64,000 nucleotides of DNA from Cryptomeria japonica (taxonomy: Eukaryota; Streptophyta; Pinopsida; Cupressales; Cupressaceae): the NCBI RefSeq assembly GCF_030272615.1, contig NC_081408.1, positions 400,857,889-400,921,888 on the forward strand. The letters are read 5' to 3'. The notes under the pieces were generated by a model. The model did not search any database and was not told the origin of the DNA. It saw only the letters and a program-made list of their open reading frames with translations. The position numbers and the translations under genes were made by a program. Below, piece by piece: positions 46,870-58,189 of this stretch; within the stretch, counting starts at the first letter, position 1; each line of letters starts with the position of its first letter.

Positions 46870-49289
46870 AAAATATTGGTTCCTAATAATTCCCTAGTAA
46901 TTAAGACACATTTCCTTGATGAAAGGGTTCAATTCTCTACATCACTTGATCACTAATTCATTAATCATAATATCATTCACTTGTCAACCTAGGAACGTAT
47001 ACTTGAAATAGGTCCGCACTATGTGTGCACTAAGTAACTCATAAGGAATATTAACTTAAGTTTGAAGCAACTAAATAAGGAATTTATGGAAAGCATTGAA
47101 TTCTAGTGCTAGTTATACTAATATTGATTTAATCTACTTAATATGAAACTTATAACTTTGTGTAGAAAATCAACTAACCAGCTAGAAATCACAAACTCTG
47201 TTTTCCTTTGGCTACAAGAGCAGTCACAGTATGGAGTTTTTGTGGCTGCATGACAGTCAACTGAAAGATTCTAACCAACAAACATGAGCTTGCTAATGAA
47301 CTCACTTAGTAGAGCATGAAAGTAAATGAACGTGGATGCTCCCCAAGTGGGCCCCCTTGGCTGAGCTTCCAAAATCTTAACCAAATCTAAAGATTACAAT
47401 AGCATCATAAACACATTGATACTTTAAAAAACAAAAGATGGCAAAATTGAAATCTCTTTTATTATTTAGACTATGAAAACAAAGTACACTTGATACTCAA
47501 AAAAAGATAAAAATTGCATTATATACTTCACCCTTTACCAATGGATTTATAAGAGATTCTACAACTAACTAACTACATAGCTAATCCACTCCCAACAAAC
47601 TAGGAGGATGACTTTTATTAGAAATAAAAGCATACAAAGATGAATCATTCAAAGACTCTGTCTTATGCACAAATATAGGTCAAGGTTCCCTCTGGATTTC
47701 CTCGACAACCCGAGACATGTTCTGAAGAAAAAACTGCATCAACCACAACTAGGAGTTTTTTCATAATCATCAGCTACTAGCTTGACTGGTTCAACATTCC
47801 TATTTGATCATGATCACAATTCTTTGAATCGGCAATAGATGTCCTTTTTTGACTTGGTCTCACAACCAGCTGCATACATAAGGGTTAACACTTACAACAT
47901 ATATTTGCATAATATTTCCCTTAATGAACATTTAATCAAACATTGCCTTATCATTAATATGCATTCAACATCATTTATAAGGTTGATCAATAGATAGCAA
48001 AGTTCATAGGTTTGAAACATAAAAAGGCTTATATCTATCTCAACTGTAATGTTTGAGTCACAAAATGAAAAATCTAACCTAACTTAAAGTTCATATAAGA
48101 TGACCAAAAAGGTGACTTTTCAGCTTCCAAGGTCTGCAAGAGGTGATTTGGTGTCATAGAAAAACACTAGGTCACACCCAAAAAAATAACTTTATCGACA
48201 AGACACAAAGCATGTCACACTGACAAAAGTCTTTTCAGTGTAACACCAAGAGCCGACAAGAGGTAGGATCAATTTTTCCGAAAGGAAAGGTCTTGCCAAA
48301 ATAGATAGATGGGCCCCACATGAACAACACACTGCCAAGTGGACCGATGAGATATTGCTAGCTAGATACCATAGGACACAGGGACGAAGTGGGTGCGGCA
48401 AGGGTCCCACCATAAATACATGTACCACCACACCACTGAGGGGCCCCATACAAATGGACCACTACAAAGGTGGATGAATCAATAGGCACCAATTGGACAC
48501 CATTAAACATGAGGGCAAAGTAGACCTAAACATAAAAGGGGGCATATCGACATAACACCTTAGGCTACCAAAACAAAAGGTGAGTCTTGTCGAAAGGTAA
48601 GGTTTCACCGAATGAAAATGATGTCAGCGAAAAACAACCATTGTCACATTGAACCCAAACTCATGTCGGTCAGACATCTCAAAGTCACAGCAAAGAAACC
48701 ATATATCACTAGGAGTCGTCTCCAGTCACAATGAACTAGAAGGTTATCCGTGTAACCTAAAAAAGGCTGATGAGAGACATAAATGGTCACATTGAAAGAC
48801 CAAGTCTCATCTATAATGGGACATGTTGATGAGAGACTATTGATGTTTCACCGAAAATAAACCTTGTTGCTCAGACACAAGTGCCATCACACTGAAACCC
48901 TTTGTGTCGCCTAGACCGACCGAATATCACACCAAAATAGAGTTCTTATCGATGAAACACATAAAGGCTGATAAGAGGAGAATTATGTCATGACAATAGA
49001 AGCAGTCAACCCAAAACACAAGATATCACTGAGATAGAAGGAGGGTCTTGTTGAAAAACTACAACACTAAGAATTTTCACCATTTTTCATCTGAAATAAA
49101 AGCCAATCAAACTCGATGGACCAAACATAGCATGAGGCCAATTCAGAACCATAAAGCCACATCATTTTCACCTTTACAACACATGAATCCATCATTTTTA
49201 GCACATCTGCAATCTATTTTTTCTGCATCTCATCTTTTTTGCAACCTACAACAAACCTAGTTGACATCAATGACAACATTATGTCAATA
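46870..49289 (-). repeat. LTR-type DNA of element F (left) and element K 3' LTR (right)
   Basis: Left of about 47900 this should be F's 5' LTR, because it directly follows F's primer-binding site. The right end at 49289 is K's 3' LTR, because a purine tract lies next to it. The boundary was not found, as neither LTR has a second copy here. The 48100-49060 part is rich in short inverted words such as ACACTGA/TCAGTGT. No coding region or RNA gene was seen. Confidence 0.6.
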
Positions 49290-49303
49290 ATCTCCCCCTT
49301 TGG
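49290..49303 (-). other. Polypurine tract of element K
   Basis: The minus strand reads CCAAAGGGGGAGAT before TATTGACA, the likely LTR start. It is the same tract as in A, B and G. Confidence 0.8.
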
Positions 49304-49812
49304 CATTGATGTCAACACCTAAATCAGCTTTCCCCATTTGAAAATAATGGAAAAGGGTCTGGACACCTAGAATAAATCATTCTGCACATGATATAACTTA
49401 ACTCCTCCTCAAACCATATTGCTCTGCTAGAAACGTTCAACCTGCACATAGGTTGTCATAAGGCTATAGATAATTCTCAACCTGTGATAATTCTGCAATA
49501 TGTAACTGAAACACTCATCTCCCCCTATATTCTTTTGCATTTTCTGAGCATAACCATTTAATTAGTCTCCCCTTTTAACTCGAGCTACAGTTTCCCTGTA
49601 TCAATTAGTTGCACCTGTGTATATTTACCTTGTGGACCCTCTAATCTATAGATGTTCCTAAGCATATGCATTGGTAAATTTGAATGAAAGTTTTTATCTC
49701 CCCTTGAGAATAAGAATTAGTATACTTCGATACTAAAAATATACACTGGTTCAAGGATATACAATATATAATCAATAACCTCCCCCTGAACCACACACAT
49801 CCAAAAATGCAT

Positions 49813-49958
49813 TTAGGTGTTGAATGAGGGAGGGACAACTCCAAACTTGAGTTTGAGATACTCAAATGTGTCTTTAGGTAGTGGTTTAGTAAATATATTT
49901 GCAACATGCACACTTGTGCTAACATACTCAACTCTAACCTCTTTTTCAACTACCTTAT
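49813..49958 (-). pseudogene. Element K: C-terminal end of Copia RNase H
   Basis: The minus strand encodes EVRVEYVSTSVHVANIFTKP and then about 20 more residues to a stop at 49813. This is the invariant C-terminal signature of Copia pol. E is inserted at its upstream side (49959). The rest of K's pol was not found right of E, so it was deleted or has decayed beyond recognition. Bases 49304-49812 are K's 3' untranslated segment. Confidence 0.85.
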
Positions 49959-50438
49959 TGTTGGATTTTTCCAAGATCAAGAGCTCAATGAAATATACAA
50001 AATAGAGACATAATATGGACAAGAATAAATTGTATTCTCATCAATAGAAATGATCAATAACATAGCTACATACAATGTAGATGAGCCTGCTTATATAGGC
50101 AAGGCTAGGGATATGTATGAGCACACAAAAATGACATGTGGCTCAATGAGAAACAAGGGTAGGTAGGAAATAGGTGTGGGTAGGTAGGAGAAATAATATA
50201 ATATTCCACATGAGGTGGATCACCCACCAAAGGTGGAATTATCACTCCACAATAAGTGGATATGATAGTGTAATAACAAGATCAACACCATAAAAGGTGG
50301 AATTTCTCCTACACACACTATCCCAATGTGGCACAAACACCCAAGTGTCTCATATCCAAACTACTATGAAATGCATTATCCTAAGTAAACTTAAGTAAGT
50401 GTAATAATATCCATGATGAATAATTATTTACACCAACA
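49959..50438 (-). repeat. 3' LTR of element E (480 bp)
   Basis: TGTTGG...CCAACA, followed by a purine tract (plus-strand C run 50439-50446). TATA-like box at 50090-50099. About 30 bp longer than C's LTR because of extra sequence near 50230-50275. Confidence 0.93.
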
Positions 50439-50661
50439 CCCCCCCTTAAGTGCAACTTAGGGGAATGCATTTAAGTCTACAATGCAACTAAGCAATGCAA
50501 GATGGGTCCCGGCTACTAGGCCATGTTAGGTACCCATGTACAAATGCAAATGCATGCAAACCAATGCAATGAAATCTCTCACAAAGTGGGGAAAGAGAGA
50601 AAAACCCAATGGGAAAAAACCCTCCCCCAGAAAGAGAGATGAAAGCTATACAAGAGAACTC

Positions 50662-52941
50662 TCATAGAAGAATGTGAGGAACAAAACCCCATGTGAGGAA
50701 AAAGTCCCCCCCATATGAGAGAAGACGAGAAGTCAAACTGTGACCCCCCCTCAATGGAGAATCTGCACCAATGATAGAAGCTCGATGTATGAAGAAACTG
50801 CTCCATGAACATCGAACAACATTCCTCCCCTTAGGAAGAAACAAAACCAAAGGTGTATCCATGAAGTCTCCCCAATCATGAAGGGAAGATGTATGAAGAA
50901 AACTCATGATGAAAGGAATCTCTGAAAACTGCTCAAGTGTCCCCATGTTGATGCTGAAAGATACCCCCTCCAAAGGTGGTAAACTGTGCCACACTGCTGA
51001 AAAAGGCACTCCAAGATCTAGTGGAGATGGATGTAGAACATGTCCCAAAGACTCACATGTCTCCTCAAAACATAAAGAGACCTCGTCCAACTGCTGTACA
51101 TAAGTATCCACAATCATGTCAACCTCGAAAGAATGATCATGTAGAGAATGAACAAGAGGGTCGGAGTGTGCCCTCACAACAATCGAAGAAGGATCACCTT
51201 CATCAAAGAGAAGATGTATGTCATCAATGATGTCTCCCAAATCTGCAATGGAGGATTCCACAAACAAACCTGCAATGTCTGTCAAGTAATCATCCCATGA
51301 ATCTGAAGCTAGAAGACAATGAATATCCTGCTGCACTGAATCACATGAAGGCAAAACTGTCGCACTATCCGCATCATCAGGTGCAATAGGTGATGTGATA
51401 TCAATATGAGGAGATGAAATACAAGGCTCAAGAATGGGGTCACATGTGAGAATCCCCATGTTCAAGTGCCCAAAGTTCTCCTCAAAATCTGAATCATCAC
51501 AAGAAGTGTGATCATCATGTATAGAATCATCAAATGTGAAATCATCATCATCAACAAAATCTGAAAAGGAGTATAACCGAGATGCATGATCAACCACCCC
51601 AGTCGCAATGATAGCTCTAGTCTCCATGTCTCTAATGAAAACTGAGTCAGGTGTGAACTCCACAACTTTCTTAGCTGCGCCATGTGTGATTTGATAGATA
51701 GAAAGGAGATTGTTTGTCAAGTGGGGTACACACAACACATCATTGAAGGAGTTATCCCCAATGTCAATAGATCCTTTCCCAATCACATCCATGTATGTAT
51801 GATTGCCCATCAAAATCTGTGGCATGGTGCAAGGCTCAAATGTAGAGAACATAGACTACGAAGATGCCATATGATGAGAAGCCCCTGAATCTAGAAGCCA
51901 TCTCTCTGAATCATGACTGATAGTAGCACATAGAGCTTTTCCTTTTCTTGTTCCAAAAGAGTGAGTCTTACCACTTGTAGAAGCCATGAATGCTTGCCCT
52001 TTTCCTTTTGAATGTGAGGAAGTGGAAGTTGATGAATCATCCTTCTTGTAGACTTTAGGCAAATCAATGTTATGCTTTTTGATGATATGTGTAAGCTCAT
52101 CAATCTTCTTAGAATGGCAACGATGCTCCTCATGACCAATCTTTTTACAATAAGCACAAGTAGGTCTCTCCCTCTTTGGTGAATTATCTCTCTTGGAAGA
52201 GGATGAATCTCCTTGTTTTGGAGAAGATGGTGCTTTGTCTTTAGGCTTTGATTGCCATTTCTTCTTGTTTGAGTTGTCCTTTCCTTGATTTCCTTTGTTT
52301 CCTTGATTTGCCACTAATGCTTGAGACTTAGAAGCCTTAAGAATGCCCATGCTTATCAACTTAGTTTGTTCCATCATCAACATTTCATTGAAAGCATCAA
52401 ATGTAGGCATTGTGTAGCTTGAACCCATTGTCATCCTATGGGTTTGGAAACTAGAAACAAATGTTGCATATTCTTGTGGAAGCTTGCCTATCAAGTTGAA
52501 TATCAATTGAGTATCCTTCTTATCAATGCCACAATCTTTGAGTTGTGCCCTCAACTCATTTACCTTAGTGACATAATCTTGTATAGTATCAAAGTTCTTG
52601 GGATCTAACATGGTGAGATCACTATCAATTTGATATCCCCTAATCTCATCAACTTGACCATACAAGTCTTGAAACTTTTGCCAAGCATCCTTGATTAGAG
52701 TACGCTTCTCAATATGAAAAATGAGATCCTTTGATACATACTTTCTTAAGGTACCAATTGCCATGATATTTTTAGTGAGCCAATCTAAGTGACCAACTGG
52801 ATCAGCCTTAGGATCAGCTGGAGCAACAATAGTTCCATCAATGTAATGAGTGAGTCCTTTTTCCATAAGTTTACTCCTTGCATCAATTTTCCAAGTAGCA
52901 TAGTTATGTGGAGTTAAGAGAGGAAACTTAGAAGAAACTAT
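50662..52941 (-). pseudogene. Element E gag-protease-X polyprotein (nearly intact, 760 codons)
   Basis: One frame from 52941 to 50662 broken by a single TAG (51856-51858, probably a former Gln codon). The start codon that is ATG in C is ATA here (52939-52941), and no other ATG lies just upstream. In order: gag domain (to about residue 200), Lys/Ser/Gln-rich linker, zinc knuckle CAYCKKIGHEEHRC (near 52150), protease with intact DSGASHH (near 51885), a short pre-integrase-like segment, then about 310 residues of X. X begins with an Asp-rich stretch (DFVDDDDFTFDDSIHDDH) and is rich in Asp, Ser and His. No integrase or RT follows. Confidence 0.88.
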
Positions 52942-54377
52942 AGCAGCAAAAAGGAAGGAACACAAGAGCACAAAAGCACAAGAAACACCCCCCCAAATTC
53001 ACTCAATCAAAGTACCCCCCCCCAAAGTGATGATTTTGGCACTTTATACTTAGTGCGATTACAATGAGCCACTTGCAAAACAAGGCAAAGTGGACTTATG
53101 ATGCAAATTTTACAACTTCTCAAGTGAGATACAAGAGACTTCAATCAATAGTGCAATGAATCTAACTGAGATTCAAGCAAATATACAAGTACCAAGAGAG
53201 CCAAAAATGGCCAAGATCTGAAAGTACAATTTCTACTTACAATAGCATCAATCTGATAGCATCATGTGAAAGTAGATGAAAAAATATGCACTTTCAAAAA
53301 AAACGACACCTGAAAAGGAGGTCGTATGACCCCAAACGAAGCCTCTGAAGTTGCAAAAACAGGGATTACTCAGGGACAGTCACCAAAAACTACATTTTCT
53401 GAAAAATCCATGCATCAAAATCAAAAACTTTCTTCACCACTGCGGAGAGCACGAAATTCTAGCCCATTTCAAAAAAAATTGCACCCAAAAAGGAGCAAAA
53501 ATGAGCAAGTTATGGCCATTTGAAGTTGAACTGCAAAATCAAAAAGCTCAATGAGAGGGGGGTCCAAAATTTTCAAACCTTGCTGATGTGGTGCTGATGT
53601 CATCAAGTCACGGGGTTAAATTTGACAGCCATATGACCATCGCAAAAACTTCGCCCTGCTGACTGGACGTCCGTACTGTACGGACAGATGGCGTGGATAG
53701 CTGACTGTGTATTACGTACTGTACGGATTTGCTGACTGGGCAGGCTGAGTGGCAGGTTGTGTGGCGTCCGTACGGATGATGTGGCGTATGAAAAACCTGA
53801 CTGTGCATATGGAAGGTACCCACGGGCCAGTGGCCGCCTGCCACGTGGCGAGCGTGGGTTCGCCGGTTTGGTTGAATTGTGTCCGCGTGGCGAGGCGGGC
53901 GCTGCCTGAGAGGATGCCGACGGCGCTGGTCAGACGGGCCGGAGGTGGAGGTAGCGGGACGGGCGGCGGTCAGTGTCGCTGGAGGCCGAGGCGGGGGCGC
54001 CGTCGGCGGCGGAGTCCGGCAGGTAGCGGGAGATGGAGGCGCTCGGTGTCGCTGGAGGCGGAGGAACCTGCGGGAGGCGGCGGCTGTCGGCGACGTACGG
54101 GCGGTAGACGGCGGTGTCAGACCTGCAGACAGGTACGTATCTGCAACCTGCGGGTCACGGGGGTACGGGGGTCTGCGGACCCCCAAACAAATGGTTTTTT
54201 TTTTATTTTTGAAAAAAAAAAATTTCATAAAAAGAATTTTTTTTTTTTTTCGAAAAAATACAATAATATTCCGAAAATCCGTACGATACAAGCAAAATTG
54301 GAGAAAATTTTTTTCTCACCAAAATAGGCCGAATTTATAACCAAAATTCATGGAAACGGCCTTCTGGACGCAATGGG
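52942..54377 (-). other. Leader of element E with GC-rich, palindrome-rich segment
   Basis: AT-rich except for about 53740-54180, which is very GC- and CpG-rich. Palindromes lie beside it: GTCCGTACTGTACGGAC (53669-53685), CGTACTGTACG (53715-53725) and TCCGTACGGA (53767-53776). Long A/T runs flank it (54190-54260). Several long open frames cross the GC-rich part on both strands, but this is expected where TAA/TAG/TGA are rare, and none resembles a known protein. Confidence 0.8.
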
Positions 54378-55609
54378 AATTGTATGCACCTATGTTGCCT
54401 TTATTATAGATGAACCATTATTAAAATATAAAATCTACAACTAGATGAACTATTTTTACAATATAGAATCTGCAACTTCTACTTATCTCCCTCTGTGAAT
54501 CAAAACCAAAATGCTCCATTTGTACTCTTGTTGGCCTGTCCTCTGAAACCAACACTTGGGCTAATACAACATTTGTTGGGCTTTGTGACTGCTATGATTT
54601 GAACCCCACCATCCTTTGAAAATCATGACTGTTATAAGATTGCCTTTATCCACTTTGTCTTCTAGAATCACATTGCAAAGTCAATTTCCAACTTAAGGGC
54701 TTATTCATACTATGAGGATGTTGAAGGACTATGACATTCATGCTAACCTCTTTATACTATTCCAATGACTTTTGGATAGAAAAAGACATCACTATATTTT
54801 CTCTTCATGGTCCAGGCTATTATCATAAGCTAATATGGACCTTGGATAGGGTTACAAATGCCAAAATAGTGGATTGTGACAATAGATTTGAATATCTCAT
54901 GCCAAAATACTCAAGTTTGATAAGTGATAGATGACAAACAATTACATGCACATATGAGGTCTCATGGTCACAATTCATCATAGGAGGACTTATCTTAGTT
55001 TATGACAGTATTCCACACATTTTATTCATCATCATGAATCTACACCTTATGACTGATTCACCACTCATTATAGCTTGTTTTCAAATTTGATGCACTGTCT
55101 TCTTTGTCGTTGTAAGCACATAGCCTTATTGTTACATACACATAACAGTTGTCCCATGCACACTCTCCTTATGGCTTCAACACTATCTTGAAAATCAAAT
55201 TCATCTTTCACAAATTTTAACTCTTCCTCTGTTGTTGTTATATAACTTCCTCATTTCCCTCAAGTCGTTATATCAGTCATTTAACTTTTATGCTTTACCA
55301 TACATATTCTTTCACTGATCCATTGAAAGAGTATCATCACCAACATCAGTGTGACACAAACTATATGCTCAAACCTTTCAGACTTAGACTCTTAATAGTG
55401 ACACATAATATTCCCTTCATACACATGCTTTGCTGAAATAATTTGTTTGCAATGACTAGCTGCAACCACTTAATATAAATCATTTTCACACTTGTAAATA
55501 GTCTTAAAAATATCTTTAGCACTTGTATCTATACTCAACCTTATATATGCAACTTTGAAACTATAACTAGATGCCTTTTCACAGTGATCTATATGTTCTT
55601 GTGCTTCGA
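54378..55609. other. Unassigned segment between E and L
   Basis: AT-rich, about 1.2 kb. On the minus strand 55470-55640 reads as plausible protein (KASSYSFKVAYIRLSIDTSA) and continues through stops to about 54900. It could be a worn-out coding remnant; I do not recognise the family. It does not look like the missing part of K. Confidence 0.35.
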
Positions 55610-56840
55610 TGTTGTAGAGAGTTGGTTTGGTTGGTATATTGCAAATATATTTATATGGATTCAAGGATTCAGAGATTAGTATCTTGAGTTGATTCAACAT
55701 GAGTTTTTGTGTTCCAGAAGGTGATTTGATCAGGTTATGTGATCTGGTATGGTGACTAGTTTTTCTATTGGTTCTGCATTGCAGAGTTGTAATTTATGGT
55801 TTGTATTGCTCCGAAATTGATTCATTATGTTGTGCGGATTTAGGAGAGTTTTTGGGACATTCATGTGTGTGGTTCATGATTTGAAACTTCACAAGCATAT
55901 CTTTCAGTTTGTCAGTTCGTGTTCTTGAGCTCTGGAAGAGAGATGATGATGATTCTAGTGATCTAAGTTGTTGTGGAGGAATTCACATTGCTTGTTGGTG
56001 TTTCTAGATCATGTGCTATGCGTATTACTTGTTCACATTGTTTTTTGTGTGTGTTATTGAAGATTTTATTGGTCTGGTGGTATTCTTCATCTTATACGAC
56101 TTTCTGGATGACCCGATGGTTCTTGCGTGTTGCGATTGATCTTGGCGAGATATTCGGTGGTGTTGTGTGTTTGAGGATTTGATTTGGGTCCATGTTATGT
56201 CCTTGATGATATTGTATTGGTCCAAATATAGATTTATGTATCATTTGATTTAATTTTGTAATTATTTCCTATGAGTTGAGCCGAGCTTGAAATTAAGGTT
56301 CATGATTTGTATAAATAAGTGTAATATTCATGTAAGATGTGTGTCTGTGTTCTTTGCGAGTTTTGTATGTGCGAACAAGAGAATCGATCTTTTGATAGAG
56401 TGTTGAAGAGAAGATAAGTGTGGTAGAGCAGATAGTGTGCTTAACTGGAACTGTTATGAATTTGGAGATTCTATTCTTTTAGTTCATGTAATCCAAATTG
56501 GTGTCTAATCTTTGTAAGGAAGTGAGCCTTCCCAGGGTTGTAGCCCTTTGTTGTTTTTGAGTAGTGAGCTCTAGGCAGTGTGTTTGAATGCATGTACATT
56601 CTTCATTGTAATATTTACACATACTACTGCAGAGTATCATCTTATTGTGGGTAGATTCCCATCGTGTTTTTTCCCTTAACCGGGTTTTCCATGTCAAAAA
56701 TTTATCTTATGTGTGTTGTTGATGTGGTGTTTATTTTTGTTATTGCTTCTCTTGATCAGATCTTAAGTTGAGGCTAATTTGTTTAAGTTTGGTGTCACCC
56801 CACCCCCCCTCTCAATTTTCCCGCATTGTTGTTGCCAACA
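55610..56840 (+). repeat. LTR of element L (start approximate)
   Basis: The right end is firm: CCAACA followed two bases later by primer-binding site TGGTATCATAGC (56843-56854). The start at TGTTGTAGAG (55610) is chosen because it gives TGTTG/CAACA ends and a length near those of A, B and G. Its right third shares the conserved U5 block with them, with a decayed core at about 56660. Confidence 0.6.
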
Positions 56841-56842
56841 AT

Positions 56843-56854
56843 TGGTATCATAGC
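56843..56854 (+). other. Primer-binding site of element L
   Basis: TGGTATCATAGC, one change from the initiator-Met complement. Only 18 bp of L's internal region remain before M begins. Confidence 0.8.
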
Positions 56855-56872
56855 TAGATCCTCTGGAAGAAG

Positions 56873-58066
56873 TGTAGACACCTAAAAATGTCTCATTGAT
56901 CATGTACTAATTATTCCTCTAGTTGATTAAATAACTCTTTAATTATTTAATTAATTAATCTTATTCTTCTAATTTCACATTTCTTCTATAATCTTACTAA
57001 TTGTTTCAATTTCAATTCTATCACCGTTTAATCATTTAAACTATTTTCTAATGATTAATTAAATATTTATTATTTAATTAATTATGATTTTAATCTTTCA
57101 ATTTAAATAATTTTTATTATTAAAATAAATTTATTCTCAATTTCTATTTCTAATCAATTAATCATTAACCCTCTTCTAAATATTAATTAAATATTTATTT
57201 TTTAATTAATTATGATTTTAATCCTTTAATTTAAATAATCTTTATTATTTAAATAAATTCATATTCTTCTAATTTCATCTAAATTCAAATACATGTGCAT
57301 GATTTCAAAAATCAAATTGAAAATCAAAGTCAAGTTCTAAATATATTCAAACAACAAATTGAATTTAAAATAAATTCAATATTTGAATTGAATCTCATGC
57401 AAAGATTAAATTGAAAATCAAAGTCAAAGTGCAAGCACATACTAAATTAATTAATTAAATCATTATCTTTCCAATCTCTATTTCTATCTTCCACTTTGGT
57501 TTTTTCCAAAAAGCTTTCATTCAGTTAACTATTCCATCTATTTTAATTAATTATTTCAATTAAATGATTAATTACATCATTCTTTAATTATCCTCCAATC
57601 ATTATTTTCCTATCTTTCAATCAACTTTTTTTTTCTCAATCAGTTAACTCAATTAACTATTCAATCTATTATGTTTCACCCCCAAATCGACAGTTCAACT
57701 AGCAATCAACATGTGAGCTCACCTGAGTTCCACCTCTTGATCATTTTATTCCACCTCTCAATCAATCCTCTCCAATAATCTAAAAATTGAGCATTCAATC
57801 TCCATTTTTAGAATCACGAACTTTGAATCTTTGTGTCAATTGCAGGTTGCCATCGTAATATCTGAGAGCCATCATACCACGAAGAAGAGAAGAACAATGG
57901 AAGCCATATGTAGTCATGGGATAGGGAGTCTTAATTGATATTTTACATCCTTATTGCTTTGATTGTGTTATTCTATTGATGTTGTTTGAATTTATTAGCT
58001 AGAATAGGGATTCGTGGATTTCCTTATTATTTTTAGTTTAGCAATGATGATTTTAAGCATGCGACA
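56873..58066 (+). repeat. 5' LTR of element M (1194 bp)
   Basis: TGTAGACACC...GCGACA. TGTAGACACCT is a frequent start of plant Gypsy LTRs. The left two thirds are very AT-rich (ATTAATTAAATATT words). A segment of about 80 bp near 57052 is repeated near 57182, offset 130 bp. Confidence 0.75.
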
Positions 58067-58069
58067 TTT

Positions 58070-58088
58070 TGGTGAACCCGACATGAAC
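58070..58088 (+). other. Putative primer-binding site of element M
   Basis: TGGTGAACCCGACATGAAC starts three bases after the LTR end. Position and the TGG start fit a primer-binding site; the tRNA was not identified. Confidence 0.5.
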
Positions 58089-58189
58089 AACAACTAATTA
58101 ACCCTCTATGTTTTTTGTGTGATTTTGCAAGATCGTACAAATTTTGAGAATTTTTGTAGGTTTTGTACAGATTTCAAAGGGTGATTTAA

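Larger units (their letters stand above)
49959..54377 (-). mobile_element. Element E: non-autonomous gag-protease-X element, 5' LTR lost
   Basis: 3' LTR 49959-50438, purine tract, long gag-protease-X frame and leader on the minus strand. It matches C throughout. The match stops at about 54377, some 165 bp short of where C has its primer-binding site, so the 5' LTR and primer-binding site are missing. No right-hand TSD for CTTAT (49954-49958) was found. Confidence 0.9.

Noticed and set aside
53608..54340. Three long overlapping ORFs (153-227 codons) on both strands in the GC-rich leader of E
   Set aside because: Open because stop codons are rare at high GC; Arg/Pro/Gly-rich, no recognisable domain, no counterpart in C.
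54731..54934. 67-codon plus-strand ORF considered as a small gene
   Set aside because: Short, no homology that I recognise, AT-rich background; no support beyond openness.
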